Below are positions 1 to 11,844 of a stretch of DNA of 64,000 bases, piece after piece. The notes beneath the pieces are model-generated. The model ran no database searches, was not told the origin of the DNA, and worked only from the letters and a program-made list of their open reading frames with translations. Origin of the DNA: Malus domestica (lineage: Eukaryota > Streptophyta > Magnoliopsida > Rosales > Rosaceae); NCBI RefSeq assembly GCF_042453785.1, contig NC_091661.1, forward strand, positions 30,681,501 to 30,745,500. Direction: 5' to 3'. The translations under genes and the position numbers were made by a program. The number at the start of each line of letters is the position of its first letter. The first letter of the stretch is position 1.

Positions 1-165
1 CTCCCACGGCCGTCACCGGAAGCGAAATTACCCCGATATTTTTCTTTATTTAAAAATAAATAATTAAAAAGTGGAATATTTTAGAATATAAAAAAAATTA
101 GGGAGGTAAATTAATGAATTAATAAATTATTTCGGGAGGCTTTCCCAATTTCGGCTGGTGGATCC

Positions 166-172
166 TATATAA
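166..172 (+). promoter_or_regulatory. TATA box of the CRF gene
   Basis: TATATAA lies about 415 bases before the CRF start codon. It is followed by a pyrimidine-rich leader with a CT run at about 242-271, a common arrangement in plant promoters. The transcription start is inferred to lie near 195-205. No transcript data support this. Confidence 0.6.
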
Positions 173-545
173 CAGCGGTTTCAGTGTTTTGGTTTTCCAC
201 GCTTACTCTTTCGCTTCGTCTTCACTCAAAATTTTCACTCTCTCTCCACCACTCTCTCTCTCTCTCTCTCTCAAAAGCTCGAGCTTTCCGTACGTACAGA
301 GTTCCAGCTTTCTCCAACTCTCCCTCCCTTTCGCTTGATTTCTCAGAATTTTCTGGTTTCCGATCATAATTTTCTGAAAAATTACACTCAAAGCGGTCGA
401 TTTCTCAGAGTTTGAAAGGGTCGATTTATTTGCATACCATTTTTGCTGTTTTTTCTTTACTTCTGACAAGAACGGTCCTTTTTCTGCTCCGGGTGTTTTG
501 ATCTGGCTCTGTTCTTTGTTTGGTATCTGATTTTTTTCGCATTCG

Positions 546-557
546 ATGCAAATTTAG
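546..557 (+). promoter_or_regulatory. Minimal upstream ORF (three codons) in the CRF leader
   Basis: ATG CAA ATT TAG ends 28 bases before the CRF ATG at 586. I saw no other ATG between the TATA box and the main start. A uORF this short would let ribosomes reinitiate poorly and could lower translation. That effect is inference. Confidence 0.4.
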
Positions 558-585
558 AGAAAATCCGAGCAGCCCGGAAGAAAGA

Positions 586-1662
586 ATGAAGTCTTTGGAT
601 GCGGAGTCGTGTATTTTGTGTCCAATCAAATACACGGAGCACAGAAGCAGGACAAGGAAAGTGACCAAACCGCGAAAGAAGTCGACAGCCGAGTTCAACT
701 CGTCAGTCATCCCGAGAATCGTACGAATATCGGTGACCGATCCCGACGCCACGGATTCCTCCAGCGACGAAGGGGAGGAGTTTTTCGGGCGGCAGAGAGT
801 GAAGCACTATATTAACGAAGTCAACATCGAGAAGGACTTCAGGAACAGCCTTGTCATCAAGAACAACGCCCGGAAGCGGCCGGCTGCTGAGGTTCCGGCC
901 AACCGGCGGCCAATGAAGAACGCAGCTTCGCCGACCAACGGCGGCAAGAAGTACCGCGGCGTAAGGCAACGGCCTTGGGGGAAGTGGGCGGCTGAGATTA
1001 GAGATCCTGCCAGACGTCAACGCCTGTGGCTGGGGACCTTCGACACGGCGGAGGAAGCCGCCATGGTGTACGATAATGCCGCTATTAAGCTCCGCGGTCC
1101 CGACGCTTTGACTAATTTCGTGGCTCCGCCGCCGAAAGAGGAGGAAAAGCCAGAGCCGCTGGTTAACGAGCCTGTCGAGGTGGAGACTAACGGAACATCG
1201 TCGGTTTCCGGTTACGATTCCGGGTCCGAGTCTCACAATCTGGCCTCTCCGACCTCCGTCCTCCATTTCAGAAGCCAACCCATCATTGAAGAAGTTGACG
1301 AGGCTCAAAGATTCCAGATGTTCGACCGAGTCGATGAGTATGAAGACGAAACCGGTACGAACATTTTGTCCGACGATTTGTCCGATTTCGCTAACTATTT
1401 GCCGCTGGACTTGCCTTACTTCGACGACGCATTCAGTTTCTCAGCTTCGGAGTCGCCGCTGTTCGACTCGCCTCTGTTTTTCGACGACGACTCCGCCGCA
1501 GCAGCCGATACTCTTCCGGATTGCTCTGTGAAGGACGATTTCAGCGAGTTGTTCCGGGACACGTTCGACGCGTCGCTGTCGCATACGGCGTCGTCTATGT
1601 GCCAAGGGGATGACTACTTTCAAGACATTTTGTTTGGTTCCGACCCGCTGGTGGTCCTCTGA
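586..1662 (+). CDS. CRF4: Cytokinin response factor, AP2/ERF group VI transcription factor (CRF3/CRF4-like)
   Basis: Single-exon gene of 358 codons encoding a nuclear DNA-binding transcription factor. The N-terminal CRF domain is visible as [13 protein letters not shown] (about 18-30) and the [28 protein letters not shown] block (about 43-67). The AP2/ERF domain spans about 122-178 ([19 protein letters not shown], then [13 protein letters not shown]). WAAEIRDP carries the Ala and Asp typical of the ERF rather than DREB subfamily. ASPTSVL at about 220-226 is the SP-type motif of this group, and the C-terminal third is acidic with Phe/Leu clusters, as in activation domains. The frame is open upstream to 520, but only through a TTG, so the ATG at 586 is taken as the start. 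CRFs act in the cytokinin two-component response. CRF3 and CRF4 are a duplicated Arabidopsis pair, and this gene is equidistant from them as far as I can judge, so the symbol is approximate. Confidence 0.93.
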   Translation: MKSLDAESCILCPIKYTEHRSRTRKVTKPRKKSTAEFNSSVIPRIVRISVTDPDATDSSSDEGEEFFGRQRVKHYINEVNIEKDFRNSLVIKNNARKRPAAEVPANRRPMKNAASPTNGGKKYRGVRQRPWGKWAAEIRDPARRQRLWLGTFDTAEEAAMVYDNAAIKLRGPDALTNFVAPPPKEEEKPEPLVNEPVEVETNGTSSVSGYDSGSESHNLASPTSVLHFRSQPIIEEVDEAQRFQMFDRVDEYEDETGTNILSDDLSDFANYLPLDLPYFDDAFSFSASESPLFDSPLFFDDDSAAAADTLPDCSVKDDFSELFRDTFDASLSHTASSMCQGDDYFQDILFGSDPLVVL

Positions 1663-2104
1663 GAGAACTGAGCCACCGCTGACAAAGTTTTGCCACCGTT
1701 GGCTGGCCGAGATATCGGCCAGATTTTTGTTTCGGACGAAATATCGGCTTTATTTATTTTGCTGCGTTAGTATTGGTAATTAGTAATTACTTTAATTATT
1801 CGTTTGAACGTCTCCGTTTAAAAGTTGACGGAGAGTTTAGTTGAGGTGAGGATTTTAGCCCAGGAGTGTATAATTATTATTTATTAATTTTGGCCGAATA
1901 ATGATAATTTATATAATGTTTTTAATTAATTGAGTTTTGCGGTGTTAATTAATTAATTAATTACTGAGCTCACCCACCGTGGCATTCTTTTTGCTCAACC
2001 GAGTTGACTCGGAGAGTGACCGTGGTACCGCGATTTGCGGTTGTGGCCGGTTGGATTGGGTTCAAAAGTTGGCAAATTTGTACCATTTTTCCATCTCTCT
2101 TTAA
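1663..2104 (+). other. CRF 3' untranslated region and flank
   Basis: AT-rich sequence with several short TTAATTAA-like runs around 1925-1965. No further ORF or RNA gene was recognised. Confidence 0.4.
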
Positions 2105-2905
2105 TTAGAGCTACGGCGTTACATGTGAATTGCACTTCTATTAGAGAATTGACATAAAATAGTCTACGTAAAATTTTGGCGTTACACCGAAAGCAATGAT
2201 AAATAAAGAAATTCAAACCAGAGATGAATTATTACGAGACATGACAAAAAAATAGTTTTCGTAACATTTTTCAACAAAACAATGGCATTTTATTCTAATC
2301 CAATGATAGATGATGGGATTCGAATCAACGCTGGGTTGTAATTAGAGAAGTGACAAAATAGTCTCTGTAACATTTTTCATAAACAATTGTTGACGTCTTA
2401 TTGTCAATGCAATGACAGATAAAGGACTCAAATTATGGTTGTTATTAGAGAACTTACAGAAAATACTAACGTTTTCCAGAAAATGTTGGCGTTTTACAGT
2501 CGATGGGAAGTGATAGAAAATAGTCTCGGTAATCTTCTAAAAATAAACGTTGGCGTTTACGGTCAATGCAATGACAAATAATAGGGATTCAAATCGTAAT
2601 TGTACGTTTTATCTTATATCAATAAATATTGTACTTCTCTCAAAAAAAAAAAAAAACCATAATTGTTACCACATAACTGACAGAAAATATAGTCCTCGTA
2701 ACGTTTTCCAAAAATAAATGTTGGCGTTGTACAGTGAATTTAGTGACAGCTGAAGAGATTCAAACCAGAGCTGAGCTGCTATTAGAGTAGTGATAGAATA
2801 CAATCTTTGTAACATTTTTCAAAAAAAAAAAAAAAAAAAAAAAGGAGGAATGCAATGACAAATAAAATGATATAGATCAGAGCCGAGTTATCAGGAATAC
2901 GATGC
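2105..2905. repeat. Degenerate tandem repeat, unit about 100-120 bp
   Basis: The same series of short blocks recurs in order: ATTAGAGAA-TGACA, AAAATAGTCT-GTAACATTTTTC, GTTGGCGTT, a GTCAATGCAATGACA block, then GATTCAAAxC. Unit starts can be placed near 2140, 2230, 2341, 2444, 2666 and 2774. Units are strongly diverged and interrupted by A-runs (about 2641-2655 and 2820-2842). There is no coding potential. It looks like an old minisatellite next to the CRF gene. Confidence 0.6.
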
Positions 2906-4382
2906 AGAAATTATAGGGATTCAAAAGGTTAAAATTGTATGATAATAACAGTCGGTTTGCTTCTGTTTTTGGTGGATTCCAAGAGGGCAATGGAAAAAGA
3001 AAGGGTAAGTAGCCACATGATTACGTTGGGAATGAATCATATATTGATTAAAAAAAAAAGACTATGCATAAGCTTATAAGTAAATCCGACTACTTTTCAA
3101 ATTGTTAATTGGTTTATTGATGAAACTTCAACTTTCTTTAGGATATCAGAATCAGTTTGTCTTACGTATAGAGTCCAACAAACACATACTCCACGTCAAA
3201 TATAATGAATCTTGCATAAGTTTATAAATATATTAAACTACTCCTTATATTACTAACAATCCACTACTTGGTTTTTACGTAATAATGTACAATAAATATG
3301 ATAATAAAAAAGAAAAATAGATATAATAATCAAATTGTAATTTCGTTTTACACATGGTAATTAATTTGTACTGCAGATTGGCATCGTTAATTACTGTCAC
3401 ATCAGTTTAGAGTTCGATTCGAATGGAAGGAAAGCAAAGATTTTACTTCTACCTTTCCTTTTCCTAACAAAAAGGTGAACATACATATATATAATTCGAT
3501 TTGAGTTGACCATTGCTCCAGTCCACCATTATTCCAAGGGCTCCAGCTCCATGATCGATATTACAAGATGAAAGCGTAACATCGCTGTAAAGATCGAAAA
3601 GGCAATGGAGATCGAGGGGTCCTTTTTAGCCCGTTGCCGGTTGGTAACAAAAATGAATGAATTGGGTCTTTGTTTAGTAAGAGAACTGTTATTAGTACTT
3701 TAAAATTTTTATTCTACAGTACTCCTCATAAGTGTATTTTTCTTTCTAATTATAAAAAGTTTAGAGTGCTAAATGAGATTTTTGAAATGCTAATAACAAT
3801 TCCTAGTTATAAAACTATATAAATATTGCATGCAGTTTAAAAGGAAAAATGAATGTTAGTTTTCAGCTTCCTCTCTGGAGAGTTTTACAGAAAAGTGAGC
3901 TAAATTGTCACCTGGAACCTTTAAGATCTCAATAAACGCATTTGGATCCTTCGAGGACCAATTTCTGGACAAAATCTAGAGCTATAGGTGGTGTCTCCTG
4001 TGTTGAGAATAAATCTCATATTGATAGGAAGAGACATTTTCACATTGACGGAAGGAGAGACCTTAAATGGGCTTATAAGAAGGTAGACTACTTCTCATAT
4101 TGCCAATTGGTTTTACTGCATAACCTCAAATTTCTACATTTTTGTTCCTATTTCCTACAAAATATAAGGCTGTAACAGTAACAGTATATATAGCTAATCA
4201 AATTAAAGCTATTTATGCCCTTGAACGACGGGGTTCAGTTTTTTTGGTAAGGTCGTTGATTGCTTATTTATTGTACCCTCCTCTCTCAATATTTTGCTGC
4301 ACAATTTAGTTAAAAACACTCAATATAATAGACTGTGAAAGCACACAACATTTAAAGAAAAAGCACGGCTTTTATTTGCCGC
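2906..4382. other. Intergenic, nothing recognised
   Basis: AT-rich single-copy-looking DNA. The ORF-like stretch at 3942-4175 opens with a non-ATG codon and shows no known domain. Confidence 0.4.
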
Positions 4383-4390
4383 TGCATTTT

Positions 4391-4593
4391 GGACCTGGAT
4401 TGTTTGCCTTCCCTATCCTCTTCTATTTATGTGGTTACGATTAAGCCACATTAACATTTTATATTGATTTTTTATAGAAATAATAAGACAAAAAGTAATG
4501 GAATATCAAATGTTGACGTGACTTAACCGTGACCATAAAAATAGGAGTAGATAGGAAGGAGATGGGAAGGGAGAGGGCATACAATCCAGTCCC
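4391..4593. mobile_element. hAT-type MITE, family A, copy 1
   Basis: A 203-bp foldback element. The left end GGACCTGGATTG and the reverse complement of the right end GGGACTGGATTG form imperfect terminal inverted repeats. A perfect 8-bp target duplication TGCATTTT lies at 4383-4390 and 4594-4601. An 8-bp duplication is the hAT signature. A related copy lies at 24251-24470. Confidence 0.75.
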
Positions 4594-4601
4594 TGCATTT
4601 T

Positions 4602-5978
4602 GACATATAATATCGATTGAAGATGATGATACTATGCAAGACACGACGTGATGAACAGTTTTAAAGGTGATCGTGTTATATGGTTGAAGAGATTCTACTT
4701 TACACCATGTAAAATATGGTGTTTAGTTATCTTACATTTTCCCCAACCATAAGTTGGAGAAATTTTTTGTTTATGTATAAAAAACACGATCAAGTAGATT
4801 AACATTTCACACATTAAAATATGGTACATAACATGATTGATATGTCTCAATTTTATTATATACTAACAAAAAATAAAAAGATCATTATACTTTAAGTGAA
4901 ATAATAATACTAATGTTCAGGTATATCATTCCGTAAGTTGATGTTAATTATTGCATCAAGTACTAATAACACCCCAAATTCATGGATTATTTTTAAATTG
5001 GTACATCATGACTTGTAAGACACCCAGACTTGTACATTAACCTTAAGCTAACTTTCCATTACCCGGACCATTAGTAAGTCTGTTAAATTCTCACGACATG
5101 ATATTTTCCAATGATACAACATGAATAAATTAGATTATCTTACAAAGATAATTTTGTAACGGGTGACACGCATAGAATAATATATATGTCACCGTAATGA
5201 AACTAGCTTCTAACCACATTATTAGGTATCAAACTCATCCAACTAACTGCAAAAAAACTACCAAGCTTAAAGCTAAATGGTTAGATTAATTAAGTTCTTT
5301 GACAATTCCGCATAGGAGAAAGTATCACAAACTAATTGTATTCCCAATATAGCTCATAATGCACAGAGGTGGTGATGCAAGTCACGGGGTGTACACAAGA
5401 AAATCTCGTTATTCCCAAAATGGCATATTATATAAGGTGGGTTGGAGGGGTTACACTAAATCAAACCACGCACTGTACTCCCTCAAATTCTCAATCATCA
5501 CAGAATGATTGCACACAGTTGGGGTTTGAAAATTTGAAAGCATTATCCTTCTGATTAAGTGTGTAAACTTTGATTAATTAGTTTCTGTCCTTGTTTCATG
5601 ATATTTCTTTTTCACGTGAGGAGCTGCTGCATCTGGTTTCTTAAATCAATTACTTTATTACTGTATATAATGTTTGAACAAAGTTAGCTAGGGTTACAAA
5701 TTATGGTCAGGTCAAACTGGCAAACTGGTATCCTGCAAGCTGGTGAAGATTGTGCGATGGTAATAATCTCTTACTGCTGGCTGCTGGCAACCTTCACCAA
5801 AACAAATACTGACACTTTTAGGTTACAAATTGATTTTGTTCAACAACTTTTTTCACTACTCACTTAATTCCCAATTGTACGCTCGCAACGGCCATTAACA
5901 GTTTTGATAATTATGGGTACGTAGTTGCCAAAACAATAAAGTAAAACTGAGCTCTTTCTATATATACAGATGGAATTA
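4602..5978. other. Intergenic, nothing recognised
   Basis: AT-rich. No ATG-initiated ORF with recognisable similarity, no RNA gene. Confidence 0.4.
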
Positions 5979-6044
5979 GGTAAAAATATTTAATGTGGGC
6001 ATGCAGTCCATGGTAAAAATATTTAATGTGGGCATGCAGTCCAT
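5979..6044. repeat. Perfect 33-bp tandem duplication
   Basis: Two adjacent identical 33-bp units (5979-6011 and 6012-6044), each starting GGTAAAAATATTTAATG and ending CATGCAGTCCAT. The lack of differences implies a recent duplication. Confidence 0.85.
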
Positions 6045-8170
6045 GCAGAGTATTATGCATGTCACTACTCGCTAGGACGACTGTTGAGAATATATGGCAA
6101 TCTAGCAAGAAACCAAATAACAAATCCAAGGGATAAAACAAAAGTGGAAAACCAAACACTCGAAATGGATTCAGAAGATTAAGATTGTTTATCATGCATT
6201 TGGACATAAAAACTGCAATAAGATTTCCTGCACACTTTGGCAGATGGACGAATAACCCAGTAAATAATTAGGATAAAAGGCAGAAACATCGTCCACGTTT
6301 TACATGTATAGCTTCTGTTTGTTGTAATCTGGACGCACTCGTCGTACTGTTCTCCGTGGAAGTATTTTTAAAACCCCATCCCATCAGCTAAAATATCATA
6401 TAACTACTTCACTGTAAGGTATCCCAGGATCGGGTTAATATTTCACCATTAACAATTAATAACCGAAATATGTTAGAATCAGTTGCTCGCACATGTAGAT
6501 AACTGATTTTGGTTTGCCGATCATCATACAGAACTTATCGATCTAATTTCATAGCGATAAACAGTTTACAATCGTTCACAATTTTGTACATTACAAAAAC
6601 AAGATGATTGAAAAGTTGTCTCAGTTAATATACAAAATGATATTCTCCTAAAACTTGGAGGGGCAATGGGGTGAGGCAAAGGACGGAGAGGGGAAAAGTA
6701 GCAGGCTTTATGGCTGAGAGAGGAGGCTCTAATGTCAGAGACACCAGTTGCAAGTTGCACATATGCATGTTGATGTGCCTGGTATATTTGCTGTGTGTTG
6801 CGAGTGGCGAGTTCTCTCACTCACACCGTGTTGAGTGCCTTTTTTTTTTTAAGTTTTGGTGTCTATCAAATTAATGAACAATGACAACACACATCTGAGG
6901 AGCCCATTGTCTTTGTATTTCAAATCTACATTTTGATTTATTTGCTTTCGTTTCATCAGCTGGATAGCTATCATGCCTGGTCCCCCCACTCACTCAGCTA
7001 GCCTTCATGTGCTGCAGCAGCTGCAGGAAACAGCCACCACTTAGCATGGTTCAACCACCCTAGATATCAATATTTGAATAGTTTCGGGCTACATTTATAT
7101 GCTACATGCTCAGGATATGTTTTACATATTTGGTTGTAAATTTAATTTATCTATTTGTTATCAAAGTTTCAATGCAAACTGTTGAAGCTCCGATCTATCC
7201 GAATTAATTCCGACCTGATAGTTAGGTTTGTTTTTAACAAACGATAAGATATTTACAAAAATGCTATTACTAACTGATTAATGCACTTATAGTAAAGCTA
7301 CATTATCACAATAAACAATACAAATTTAGTTATAATTACATGTCAAATTCATCGTAAAAAATATATCATGTATCCGTAAGATCTTCAAATAAATAGAAAT
7401 AACTAGCCCTAGAACAAAGCCGGTATTCTATTACTAGGTTGAGTTGGACTAGGACCTAACTACTTGATCTTTTGAAAGTGATTAGGATGATTAACATATG
7501 CTCCACCCAATCATGCTAAATTAATGGAAATCTTGACTTTCTTAGTTGAAAATTGACGAATGATGGTCGACCCTCCGATCCTTTGTCTTTTCAAATAATT
7601 TTTCTCCAAAATTCTTCAGGAGGGGGCCCTGAACCAAGAAGACAAACGGGTGGGTACGTAACACGTGGAAATATATATCGGGTCTCTGTCTGCTACCCAA
7701 ATTGCCACTATCTCCAATTTGTGTGTATACGTGGCAGGCTTCAAGAAGAGTCAGCACTGCTTATCACTTGACACGTGTCACCGGCAAGCACTGTGGCCCC
7801 ACTAGGGCAAAGCACTCAAATTTCACCTACCGACAACGATGGTTAATCGACTTATGGCCATATGGGAAGGAGTCCCGGAGATATTGTGTGAAATTATTCT
7901 GCATATTTATGGGATTATAAAATTTTATAATTTTTACGTTAATTAAATAAAAAGAATTGCAAAATTCCACACCCTTCGACCTTCTCTTTCCTCCTTTTTG
8001 GCAATGGTGGCATGGGCATATGGTGCAGGTAAGAAGATTTGATTTGGACAGAATCTACTCATTAAACTTGTGACCAAAGCAATGCCTTTTTCTATTCAAA
8101 TTCTGTTAATATTAATGTAACATGTCAAATTCCAAATCTAATGCATGTCACACAGCAATTAGGTAGACTA
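6045..8170. other. Intergenic; one promoter-like patch
   Basis: Mostly AT-rich. The patch 7650-7800 holds G-box/ABRE-like cores (ACACGTGG at about 7659 and the palindrome GACACGTGTC at about 7771) but no gene follows that I can support. ORFs in this stretch start at non-ATG codons or lack any known domain. Confidence 0.4.
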
Positions 8171-8174
8171 TGAT

Positions 8175-8460
8175 TTCTTTTTTTTTTTTTTTTTTTGAAG
8201 ATCAAGGAAAGTGCATTCCAGGGCACAGAGACCATAGATGAAACAAGAGAGCCTACGAAGAGGCAAACAACAGACAAGATAAAGTAAGGAATATTTGTCC
8301 AACCCATCTATTCTCGAAATCAATTGCAGTTTTGTGTTCCGATTCGTTACAAAAATGATGTTGAGATTTGGTCACCTGAGAAGGTTTTGAACATTGGAGG
8401 GTCTCAACGTTAAAGGTTTTAAATTTTTTAATAAAACCAAAACGTGAAGCGTGCAAAAAA
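8175..8460 (-). mobile_element. Possible poly(A)-tailed retroinsertion
   Basis: A run of about 20 T at 8177-8197 is followed by compositionally distinct, less AT-rich DNA. Read on the minus strand it is a sequence ending in a poly(A) tail, as left by L1-type retroposition. No target duplication could be found, so this is tentative. It could also be a plain T-run. Confidence 0.3.
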
Positions 8461-8990
8461 AATTTAGTTTATTCACTAAGGCATTTCGTCGAACACTTGG
8501 TTGGTTTGTTGTCATCAGCCGAATCATTTTGTGCACATATTAACAGATTTCAACATATGCAATCTGATGAGTGCTATTAAGAGAATTCATCGAGTGCTAC
8601 CAATGCAACCTGTCGAGTGTTGCTAAAATATGTCTAGCATGCATTACATCAAACACTTGGTGGACACAAAAAGGATCCATACTAAATATTTGAAGGATCT
8701 TCGGAAGACCTTCACATATATATTTTACAAACTCCAAACAATCTGAGAGCACCTTAGTCCCAATATACATTTACCACTGATAATACTACATGTTTTCTTA
8801 TGTTGTTTTATTTGAACATTATAGTCGTTTTTAGATGAAATAGTACATCAAAACTTTTCAAAAGTAAAGAATGCACTTGTATAAACATTTGCTGCAATAT
8901 CATATATACCACATGCACGTAAAAAACTGGGATGTTTTTGTGTCGACGACTGAAACTTAGCAGTTCGTATGCCTTCATAATTTGTATGTA
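8461..8990. other. Intergenic, nothing recognised
   Basis: AT-rich DNA with no supported gene. Confidence 0.4.
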
Positions 8991-9009
8991 TATATATTTG
9001 CATAATATA

Positions 9010-9374
9010 CAACAACAACAAAGCTTTTTCCCACTAAGTGGGGTCGGCTATGTAAATCCTAGAACGTCATTGCGCTCGGTTTTGTGTCATGTCCTCCGTT
9101 AGATCCATGTCTATGGCCCCCTTGCTCATTTAACACTGCATCCAGGTGCCGATGGAGATATTGTGACCCTTGCTCACTTATCACTGTGCTCGGGTCACAC
9201 AGCGCGCCACTTACGAGTGACGCTCTAGCTTTAGCGCGATTTCGTTCTGGATTCATTTTCATAAGGATTCGACGTAAAAGAGGAGTGTCAGCTGTTGACT
9301 ACCTGACGCCCTCCCCCTCCTTCTTTATCCGGGCTTGGGACCGGCAATGTAAGATAAACTTACACAGGCGGAGT
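9010..9374 (-). mobile_element. Short non-autonomous RTE-clade LINE derivative with intact target duplication
   Basis: A 365-bp insertion bounded by a perfect 19-bp target duplication, TATATATTTGCATAATATA, at 8991-9009 and 9375-9393. Read on the minus strand the 3' end is ...CCCACTTAGTGGGAAAAAG followed by CTTTGTTGTTGTTG. The TTG microsatellite tail and the translated end MTQNRAQW-type/ADPT are, from recall, those of the plant RTE reverse-transcriptase ORF. The 5' part (ACTCCGCCTGTGTAAG, and a frame reading NPERNRAKARASLVSGALCD) resembles the 5' end of the same family. The long pol region is missing, so this is an internal-deletion or SINE-like element moved in trans. Confidence 0.75.
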
Positions 9375-9393
9375 TATATATTTGCATAATATA

Positions 9394-11635
9394 ATTTTAA
9401 TTATTTCTGTAATAAACATGTGCGAGCCTGCATTCACGTGTTTATCTCAGTATCTTTATGAAAAAACACTTCTACATTTGAGAACAAGAAGAAAGACAAA
9501 GAAAATAAACTTTATAAATAAGAAAGATACAAAACTCAAACCATTATATAGTGCATAAAAGAGATTGTGTTTGAATCGTTCCAAAAAGAAAAGATAAACA
9601 CATCTTTTTTATTTTTTATTTTGTAATTTAATTACTTGGTATTTCAACCTACCATTTTAATTCGGTCTTTCTTTAAAGTAGGGTTATTGTTCTCTCTTTT
9701 AGGATCTCCTCCCGAAATATCTGCTACTGTTTTGAATGATTTAGGTGGTGTGCTTTGGTCAAGAACTATTTGTTCTAGCTTTACGGGTTAAGTTTATCTT
9801 TTGAGTTCCAGTAATACTAGTGAAATTATCTATTTAAATTATATTTTGTAAACTATATGACGTAGTTGTTGATGATTGAATTACTAACATGCTTATTTTT
9901 TATTAATGATGTATCACATGGTGTGCAAATATGATCTAAATGTTAGTCTATCTAGCACTACTTTTATGTCTATTTACGTTGCGGTGGGTTGGGTTTCGTG
10001 CCCCGCTTATTAACTCAAAAGAAAAAGAAAGATAGTTTCGATTTTACGTTACCCACTTTTTTACAAAATTCTCATGCAATTTCCTTTTTCTTTTTCGAGT
10101 TGACCTAGCTAGTACCTCGTTTGGTTGACATTCTCTACAAGAAACACAAAATCTTTGTTGTCAATTTAAGATCACAAAAGGGCCCGCCAAACAAAGAAAA
10201 GTTGAACAAAAGGAAATAATGCTTTCACCTTGTCGATCTTCTCTATTTTTTTTTTCTTTTAACATTTAACTTTTGAGTCATGCATCCAATAGGAGGCACG
10301 AGGAAGTGTTTACACGCACCACTTGAAAATTATGACGTTTATTTTGTGTTCAAACCCTTTCATCAACTTTCCCCTTTTTGCCTCATAAAACAAGTTAAAA
10401 GCAACCCCCAACCCAAAAAAATAGCTTAAAGAATTTATAGTTTTCCGACTTTATTCCTTTTGTAATTTGGCACTCTTTTCCCATAATTATATATTTATTG
10501 AGTTTAAACATTCGTTAGCATTCATAATTCTCATCTTAAGAAATGTCAAGGGAACTATCTCAAAAGTGAGGTTCTTGATTGATTATCTGCCACTTCACAG
10601 TTAACATCAATTCATATACCGATATTGTAAAACACTATGCCAAAATTATGTGGTAACAGAGTCTATAAAGAATCCGATTTTCAGAGAGTCCCCTCAGCAT
10701 CTCTCATCTTGATATCAGTCGGAATGGAGATTTAAAATCCGCTAGGGTTCGTCAACAAATGGGTTCTGGTTTTCATAGTTGCGTGTGATAATGCTGTGGC
10801 AACGGTCGGACTAGCTAGAAAAATACCACCTAAATAGTCCGTGTTCAAATTAGGGTTGACCAAATTGCGCTTCAAAGACGCTATTGACTTCAGACGACGA
10901 CATTCCAAAGTCTCTCAGGGCGGGCCCGTATAAACAGCCACCCAGGCCCAAGTTTTCAGGAGCGAGGCCAGTGCTTTGAGCCTTTAACAATTTATAAGTT
11001 CATAGCTTATAGTAATTTATTTTTATAATCTTTTTAACCAAATTTTGGTTCATGAGATTAATATAAATTTTCACTTTAGTCCATGAAACTTAAAATCGAT
11101 ACAAGTAATATTTGAGATTCTCCACCGTCAATTACTTTGGCATTTCCGTGAAAAATCTCCGTTAAAGTAAAGGTACTTTAAATCAACCCCTCCACTTGAA
11201 CTGATAATTTCTTCAATTTAACAGATAATCGGATATTGCTAAAGCTAGTACCGATCTCACACAAAAATATACGCTTTCGTAATTCATGTAAGTCGAGACC
11301 TCACTAACAGTTTCTTACAGTGATCGATCATAGGGATTATGTTGATTTCGACAACAAAGAGGACATGTTTGATGAGCAAGATCTAATAAATTCATGGTAA
11401 ATTCAATCTAGGAAGAACTGGAAAAATGCGGCAAACTTGAAGATCAAAGATAAACTACTGATTTAAGAAAACTAATCGCTTTCAATTCCCTCCAAACGAG
11501 AGATCGCCATAACTGGGATATACACTGAATTTCCAATAGACGAAGAAAAAGAAAAGAAAGAAAAAGGCGCGATATCTTGAGATATCGGAATTCATCATCA
11601 TCTAAACAAATGAAACAAGCCAAACGACCTATGAA
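9394..11635. other. Intergenic, nothing recognised
   Basis: AT-rich DNA. 11030-11210 has the flavour of a degraded transposon arm (TTTAGTCCATGAAACTT, CCGTTAAAGT) but no ends could be placed. Confidence 0.35.
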
Positions 11636-11745
11636 TGGGCTCGTTTGGATGTGCTTTTAAAATGATTGAAGGCGTTTTTAGTGAAAATGTTTTTAGAATC
11701 AATTCTTAGTAAAAATACAAATAAATTCTAAAAAAACTCTTTGCC
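11636..11745. repeat. Fragment of a dispersed MITE-like repeat
   Basis: Contains GTGCTTTTAAAATGATTG followed by GGCGTTTTTAGTGAAAATG. A related block occurs in inverted form near 23320-23345 (CATTTTAAAAGCCCTTTCC). Both are partial copies without visible ends. Confidence 0.35.
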
Positions 11746-11844
11746 AAAATCTCCGAAACTTTCCGTGGTAAGAAGAAATACGACTATAACAACAGCATGG
11801 CCACCTACCATTGAATTCCCTGCAACAGAATTAAGATTTCAGAG

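Noticed and set aside
184..369. 61-codon frame in the CRF leader
   Set aside because: It starts with GTG and encodes Ser/Leu runs from a CT-rich leader.
520..585. N-terminal extension of the CRF frame
   Set aside because: It opens only with TTG, and the family's usual N-terminus begins at the ATG at 586.
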